Shown here one piece after another: positions 6,028 to 9,355 of a DNA stretch of 9,355 bases. The translations under genes and the position numbers were made by a program. The notes below the pieces were generated by a model that saw only the letters and a list, made by a program, of their open reading frames with translations, did not search any database and was not told the DNA's origin. Each line of letters opens with the position of its first letter. The first letter of the stretch is position 1. This DNA comes from an uncultured Fenollaria sp. GTDB lineage: Bacteria > Bacillota > Clostridia > Tissierellales > Peptoniphilaceae. The stretch covers positions 1-9,355 of the forward strand of contig NZ_CAKPYL010000053.1 in the NCBI RefSeq assembly GCF_934202865.1. Direction: 5' to 3'.

Positions 6028-7155
6028 ATGAAAAATATGAATGAAAATATCAATCTAGCAGATGAACTATATGATAAAATCGAGAATGAACTTGGTAAGC
6101 TTAAGAAGGTGAAGATACTTGTACTAGGCAAGACTGGTGCGGGTAAGTCTACTCTTATCAACGCCTTGTTCCGTGAGGACATACTAAAGACTGGTGTTGG
6201 CTATCCCATGACTAAAAATATTGTCAAGGTGGAGAAGGACGGCGTGCCTCTTACTTTATACGACACGCGTGGACTTGAGCTGGACAATGACTCGCGCCTT
6301 GAAGTTTACAAGGAAGTCGCAAACTTTGTTAGCGATATGTATTTAAAGGGCGATGAGGAAAAACTTAATCTCATTTACTTTTGCATTAACGCTCAAGGAC
6401 TTAGGATAGAGAAGGAAGAGGAAGAGCTCATAAGGACGCTTAGCAAGGAGAATAAAGTCATCATAGTCCTTACAAAATTTTTCTCGGACGAAGCAAAAGA
6501 CTTCTACGACTTTATTAAAAATATGAATATGGGTGAGTTCGCGATAGCTCCAGTGCTTGCAAAGAACCTTAAGATTAACCGCGACAATATTATTTTGGAA
6601 CATGGACTTGAAGATCTAGTTCAAATGAGTATGGACGCACTTGAAGAGGAGTACCAAATATCTTTTAACAATGCCCAACATGCAGATTTAAAATTAAAAG
6701 CAGAAAAGGCACGCAGTTGGGCGAAGAAATACATTGCCTCAAGCTTTGGAGTTGGCTTCGTTCCAATACCATTCTCAGATGCATCGGTGCTGGTACCCAT
6801 GGAACTAACCATGCTTGCTCATATCACGGCCATCTTTGGAGTGCCGGTGAACAAAAAGAGACTCGCTTCATTAGTCGCAGGCCTCGGCGGAACCATGGGC
6901 GCGACCTATCTTGGACGCTTCATAGTAAGTAACGCACTAAAATTCTTTCCAGGCGCAGGAACCGTTGTCGCTGGTCTCATAAGCGGCACAACAGCCTCAG
7001 CCATCATGGCATCACTTGCCTTTGCCTACATAGAAGTATTGACGGTGCTTCTTAAAAAAGCAAAGTCGGGTGATGATATCGACGACAAAGAGTTAGAAGA
7101 AATGCTAAAGAAGTTATATAAAGATAATTTAAAGAATCACAAGAAGCTTAAATAA
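6028..7155 (+). CDS. P-loop GTPase with C-terminal DUF697-type membrane domain
   Basis: Predicted GTP-binding protein of the Era/TrmE-like superfamily; the cellular role is unknown. Residues about 27-205 are the G domain: Walker A GKTGAGKST (34-42), a probable switch I Thr in YPMTKN (59-64) and G3 DTRG (79-82). The expected G4 motif (N/T-K-x-D) reads TKFF at 149-152 and lacks the guanine-contacting Asp, although other acidic residues follow at 154-155. Residues about 235-345 form a hydrophobic, Gly/Ala-rich domain like DUF697 (YcjF type), with FVPIPFSDA (244-252) and GLGGTMGATYLG (285-296), likely membrane-associated. The C-terminus is a charged, Lys-rich tail. ATG 6028 has AGGTG 5 nt upstream; ATG 6037 is a possible alternative. 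The gene has its own promoter-like repeat and terminator, and is more GC-rich in codon choice than the genes on either side. Confidence 0.87.
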   Translation: MKNMNENINLADELYDKIENELGKLKKVKILVLGKTGAGKSTLINALFREDILKTGVGYPMTKNIVKVEKDGVPLTLYDTRGLELDNDSRLEVYKEVANFVSDMYLKGDEEKLNLIYFCINAQGLRIEKEEEELIRTLSKENKVIIVLTKFFSDEAKDFYDFIKNMNMGEFAIAPVLAKNLKINRDNIILEHGLEDLVQMSMDALEEEYQISFNNAQHADLKLKAEKARSWAKKYIASSFGVGFVPIPFSDASVLVPMELTMLAHITAIFGVPVNKKRLASLVAGLGGTMGATYLGRFIVSNALKFFPGAGTVVAGLISGTTASAIMASLAFAYIEVLTVLLKKAKSGDDIDDKELEEMLKKLYKDNLKNHKKLK

Positions 7156-7158
7156 ATT

Positions 7159-7192
7159 AAGACCTTAAGAGTTAATTCTCCTAAGGTCTTTT
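7159..7192 (+). terminator. Probable terminator after the GTPase gene
   Basis: AAGACCTTA (7159-7167) pairs with TAAGGTCTT (7182-7190), and an inner GAG/CTC extends the stem after one mismatch. The tail has only four T in a row before an A-C break, so it is weaker than the other terminators in the window. It begins 4 nt after the TAA. Confidence 0.75.
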
Positions 7193-7388
7193 ACTTTGCC
7201 TATATTAAATATAAGACAATCGCTGAGCATTATGGAATCTTGTTATTGGTATTAAATTTATAGCTGACGAACGTTTGACATTTGCTTTTGCAAATATTGT
7301 ATTTCTTATAAACATAAGTATACTGTATTCAGTAATTATTTAATTTTAAAAAAGAAACATTAACTTTATTAGTATAAAAATTTTTTAT
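7193..7388. other. AT-rich intergenic stretch with no gene seen
   Basis: I find no ORF here with a ribosome binding site and more than about 20 codons, and no RNA gene. Two small perfect dyads are present: ATTTGC/GCAAAT around TTTT at 7280-7295, preceded by TTGACA at 7275-7280, and TACTG/CAGTA around TATT at 7321-7334. They could be protein-binding sites or chance in AT-rich DNA. No -10 box stands at a proper distance from the TTGACA. Confidence 0.5.
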
Positions 7389-7417
7389 TTGACTTATAAA
7401 TAAATTTGACATATACT
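7389..7417 (+). promoter_or_regulatory. Probable promoter of the Cys-rich peptide/ABC locus
   Basis: TTGACT (7389-7394) and TATACT (7412-7417) are separated by 17 nt, each one base off consensus. A start near 7424 would give a leader of about 90 nt before the ATG at 7516. Other -10-like strings (TATAAT at 7421-7426) and a TTGACA (7406-7411) lie nearby, but not at proper spacing from each other. Confidence 0.55.
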
Positions 7418-7433
7418 ATATATAATAACTTTG

Positions 7434-7455
7434 ATAATTTAAGCAGCTAAATTAT
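7434..7455. promoter_or_regulatory. Perfect 8-bp dyad, candidate operator
   Basis: ATAATTTA (7434-7441) and TAAATTAT (7448-7455) form a perfect inverted repeat around AGCAGC. It starts about 10 nt after the predicted transcription start, a usual place for a repressor site. It is AT-only in the arms, so chance is not excluded. Confidence 0.35.
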
Positions 7456-7473
7456 AAATAGACGAAGGAGGTT

Positions 7474-7772
7474 TTAGAGGGGAAGCATTTTAGCTGTAGA
7501 TAAGGAGGTGAATATATGAAATATTTAGTTGGTCCAAATAATAGATCAGACAATTTTGATTCATTTAGAGATATATGAATTAAAATTTGTAATGAAGATA
7601 ACTGTACATAGTGTGATAGATGCATCAAGTGCGATAGATGCACTCAAAACTGCCTAACAGATTGTAGCTCTAATTGTGGCATTCGTGGATGCTATTGTAA
7701 AGTAAGTCGTGATGAAACAGATGCAATAGGCAGCTTTATGTAGCTTTGTACTTAATAGGCTCTCCCCTCTAA
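7474..7772. repeat. Inverted repeat framing the Cys-rich ORF
   Basis: TTAGAGGGGA at 7474-7483 is the exact reverse complement of TCCCCTCTAA at 7763-7772. With a one-base bulge (C7762), AGC (7484-7486) also pairs with GCT (7759-7761), giving 13 pairs. The arms enclose about 272 nt containing the whole interrupted Cys-rich ORF and its ribosome binding site. No target-site duplication is visible outside the arms. It could be the ends of a small mobile cassette or a long-range RNA stem; the 3' arm ends 9 nt before the permease ATG. Confidence 0.5.
7516..7755 (+). pseudogene. Cys-rich short ORF with in-frame stops, RiPP-precursor-like
   Basis: ATG 7516 has the ideal site AAGGAGGTG (7502-7510) upstream. 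One frame runs 80 codons to TAA 7753-7755 but is broken by TGA 7576-7578, TAG 7609-7611 and TAG 7741-7743. Before the first stop it reads MKYLVGPNNRSDNFDSFRDI, a polar leader-like stretch. After it, 11 cysteines fall between 7588 and 7698 with regular spacing: Cx4C, four Cx2C, three Cx3C, Cx4C, CxC. This density and order cannot easily arise by chance and look like the core of a clostridial Cys-rich RiPP precursor (compare SCIFF or Clo7bot-type peptides; I cannot assign a family). CxxCxxCxxxC also occurs, as in 4Fe-4S ferredoxins. TAG ends four intact genes here, so recoding does not explain the breaks; recent decay is most likely. The ABC genes downstream fit peptide export or immunity. Confidence 0.6.
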
Positions 7773-7781
7773 TTACATAAA

Positions 7782-9224
7782 ATGAAATTTTTTAAAAGAT
7801 ACTTTAATATAATATCATTTACCTTATTGATTTTTGTAGTTATTCTTTTTTTGCAAAATTTAAAGTATTTACCAGATTTTGATTTAGATGACAAAAAAGA
7901 TACATACCTAGGTAGATTTTTACTTAATTATAATATAGCTAAGGATATTGAGACTTTAAATACTGATCCAGTTAAGTATGAAAAGAAAATTTTAGAACAT
8001 TTAGTTATAATCCCAAAAAGTTTACCTGAAGATGGTAGAGAAAATTATGCTAAAAGTATTAAATTAAAAATAGAATTAGCAAAAAAAGGAATGCAACTAG
8101 CTAATGAAGATTTTAAGGGCAATTACTTTGAGATAATGAAGATTGATAACACTATAAGACTTATTGATTTAGTGCAATTTGCTAGGGGTGATGAGGGTTA
8201 CATCTCTCCTTTAGATGAATATGGCAGTGAACTTGAAGAAGTGTATGGACTAAGTAAGCTAGATTATGACTTTACAGCACCTGAGAATAAAGATGTGTTA
8301 ATTAATCAGTTTGCTCAAGACATGGAATGCTATATTGATTATAACTATATTAGGGCAATGTTTGACGTATTGCACAAAGAAATTAAAGATAAGTTAGTTC
8401 TTTCAGAAATCACATATAAAAACTTTGCTGGTGTTTATATGCTTTTTTCACAACAAGACCTTATAAGAAGAAATAATTTTCACTTAATATTTTTAGCTTT
8501 TGCTTTTATTATCACTGTTTTAAAAGACAAGAAATACAATGCTCCAAAGTTAAACTACACTATGAATACAAGTCTTTTTACAATGACTAACAAGTATATA
8601 AGGGAATTCTTATGCCTAGCTTTTATAACAGTTATATTGCCGGTAGGCTTATTATTAGCTGCGAATTTAGGGGGTGAAGGATTTTCATTTAAGGCACCTG
8701 TTTTAACAATACCAGAGGACTACGAATTAAGTGATACCAAATCTCTAGGAGCGAATGCGCAGGAAGGAGCTGAAAGGATTACAGGCTATGACGTTATTGA
8801 TTATGCAACTTTTTTTGCTGACGATACTACCTATGCAGCAGGAAGAAGTGATGTTTTAATTATGTCATATAAGCCTCAAATACAAGAGTATAAAACTGTA
8901 TTTATTAAAGCTGTTGTACTTGATTTGTTAAGAATTTTACTTGTAGCAGTAGCCTTTGCTTTTGTTGCGTCTGTCTTTAATAAAAGGTGGGTGGTATTGC
9001 TCTTTACAACTGCATTAGCGATACTATTTTTAAATGCATATAATCTAAATTCAATTTTTGATCCTTTTTCATGGCCAGCATCAACGTCTATTGTGAAAGG
9101 AGTACGTGTATTAAAAGATGGACGATTATCATTTAATAGAGCTATGACGATATTATCTTCTTATACAGTAGTTATTTATCTTTTGAATTTATTAGTACTA
9201 AAGAAGAAAAAGGCGCTTATATAG
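7782..9224 (+). CDS. ABC-2-type transporter permease with a large outer domain
   Basis: Predicted membrane subunit of an ABC exporter; the substrate is unknown. Six hydrophobic segments lie at about residues 10-27, 232-247, 274-295, 374-399, 403-420 and 456-473. The loop between the first two (about 28-230) is long and polar and should face outside; a second outer loop is about 296-372. Lys/Arg residues at 249-251, 400-402 and the final KKKK support a cytoplasmic side for these parts. The segment FDPFSWPASTSIVKG (426-440) resembles the NPF-Y-x-G region before the last helix in ABC-2 permeases of Firmicutes. No Shine-Dalgarno site precedes ATG 7782; the upstream bases are a pyrimidine-rich arm of the inverted repeat. 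The next genes encode a 28-residue ORF and an ABC ATPase, its likely partner. Codons are strongly AT-rich. Confidence 0.8.
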   Translation: MKFFKRYFNIISFTLLIFVVILFLQNLKYLPDFDLDDKKDTYLGRFLLNYNIAKDIETLNTDPVKYEKKILEHLVIIPKSLPEDGRENYAKSIKLKIELAKKGMQLANEDFKGNYFEIMKIDNTIRLIDLVQFARGDEGYISPLDEYGSELEEVYGLSKLDYDFTAPENKDVLINQFAQDMECYIDYNYIRAMFDVLHKEIKDKLVLSEITYKNFAGVYMLFSQQDLIRRNNFHLIFLAFAFIITVLKDKKYNAPKLNYTMNTSLFTMTNKYIREFLCLAFITVILPVGLLLAANLGGEGFSFKAPVLTIPEDYELSDTKSLGANAQEGAERITGYDVIDYATFFADDTTYAAGRSDVLIMSYKPQIQEYKTVFIKAVVLDLLRILLVAVAFAFVASVFNKRWVVLLFTTALAILFLNAYNLNSIFDPFSWPASTSIVKGVRVLKDGRLSFNRAMTILSSYTVVIYLLNLLVLKKKKALI

Positions 9225-9237
9225 AAGGGGTGGCACA

Positions 9238-9324
9238 ATGAAAACAATAAAAAGTAATCTTATGAGCTTTTTGAATACGAAGGAAATAAAGGAGGCTGTT
9301 TTAAATGAAAGCTTTGCAAATTAA
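9238..9324 (+). CDS. 28-residue ORF between permease and ATPase genes
   Basis: ATG 9238 follows the permease stop by 13 nt and has AGGGGTGG (9226-9233) close upstream, so it should be translated. The product begins MKTIKSNLMSF and ends VLNESFAN, with a Lys/Glu-rich, probably helical middle. It has no membrane segment or cysteine, and I recognise no family. Its frame contains the ATPase ribosome binding site (AAGGAGG, 9288-9294) and ends 20 nt inside the ATPase gene, an arrangement that suits translational coupling. It may be a leader ORF, a small peptide substrate, or a chance frame. Confidence 0.4.
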   Translation: MKTIKSNLMSFLNTKEIKEAVLNESFAN

Positions 9325-9355
9325 TGATATGCATAAGAGTTTTGGTAAAAAGGAT
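9305..9355 (+). CDS. ABC transporter ATP-binding protein, N-terminus only
   Basis: Seventeen codons are visible, reading MKALQINDMHKSFGKKD, the typical opening beta strands of an ABC ATPase before Walker A. AAGGAGG (9288-9294) lies 10 nt upstream of ATG 9305. The gene runs off the window, so none of the Walker motifs can be checked. It presumably pairs with the permease at 7782-9224. Confidence 0.75.
   Translation, partial: MKALQINDMHKSFGKKD

Noticed and set aside
6343..6932. Minus- and plus-strand frames inside the GTPase gene
   Set aside because: They are shadows of the GTPase reading frame; no recognisable domain and no independent start signals.
7406..7426. TTGACA 7406-7411 paired with TATAAT 7421-7426 as promoter
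   Set aside because: The spacer is only 9 nt, far from the 16-18 nt needed.
7420..7515. Riboswitch or T-box in the leader of the Cys-rich ORF
   Set aside because: No T-box core, no specifier-loop pattern, no terminator/antiterminator pair, and no riboswitch consensus that I can recognise.
7576..7611. Recoding as explanation of the in-frame stops (TGA as Trp or selenocysteine, TAG as pyrrolysine)
   Set aside because: The only Trp tRNA seen has anticodon CCA, no SECIS-like hairpin follows the TGA, and TAG ends four intact genes here. Decay is simpler, though TGA alone cannot be settled from this window.
7452..7643. 63-codon minus-strand ORF opposite the Cys-rich ORF
   Set aside because: Its His/Leu/Ser-rich content is the complement of the plus-strand repeats, it lacks a ribosome binding site, and the plus frame has a much stronger coding pattern.
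7612..7647. CRISPR-like repeats
   Set aside because: Only two imperfect 18-nt units directly adjacent, with no spacers; they are codon repeats of a Cys-rich frame.

Overview
The window is AT-rich and looks like a low-GC Gram-positive bacterium (Bacillota). The grounds are near-perfect AAGGAGG ribosome binding sites, a consensus TTGACA-17-TATAAT promoter, tRNA genes with encoded CCA ends, a membrane-anchored G5-M23 cell-wall hydrolase and a lipoprotein hydrolase. A clostridial or Tissierellia-type anaerobe is my guess; the sequence alone does not fix the genus. All recognised genes are on the + strand.

Region 1 (1-743) is a dense tRNA array: Tyr (5' end cut off), Gly, Arg, Gln, Ser(TGA), Ser(GCT), a CAT-anticodon tRNA (Ile2 or Met) and Trp, closed by a terminator. 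Region 2 (793-2076) is a lone gene for a CitG-CitX fusion, which makes the citrate lyase prosthetic group precursor and attaches it to the acyl carrier protein; no citrate lyase subunit gene is in view. Region 3 (2066-5226) appears to be a mixed mRNA/tRNA operon. A consensus promoter buried in the end of the CitG-CitX gene drives tadA, probably as a leaderless mRNA. tRNA-Ser(CGA) starts on the base after the tadA stop codon, then come tRNA-Arg(CCT), a membrane-anchored G5-M23 peptidase and a lipoprotein alpha/beta hydrolase, up to a terminator.

Region 4 (5230-7192) holds small accessory units, each ended by its own hairpin: a 57-residue membrane protein, a 144-residue two-helix membrane protein, and a P-loop GTPase with a DUF697-type C-terminus. 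The last two share an identical 26-bp promoter-like sequence. Region 5 (7193-9355) looks like an accessory peptide/ABC-transporter locus. It has a promoter and dyad, then a short cysteine-rich ORF that resembles a ribosomal peptide natural product precursor but carries in-frame TGA and TAG codons. An inverted repeat flanks this ORF. After it come a six-helix ABC-2-like permease, a 28-codon ORF and the start of an ABC ATPase that runs off the window.

The points most worth a second look are the interrupted Cys-rich ORF with its inverted-repeat frame, the leaderless tadA promoter, the zero-gap tadA/tRNA junction, and the CitG-CitX fusion in that domain order.
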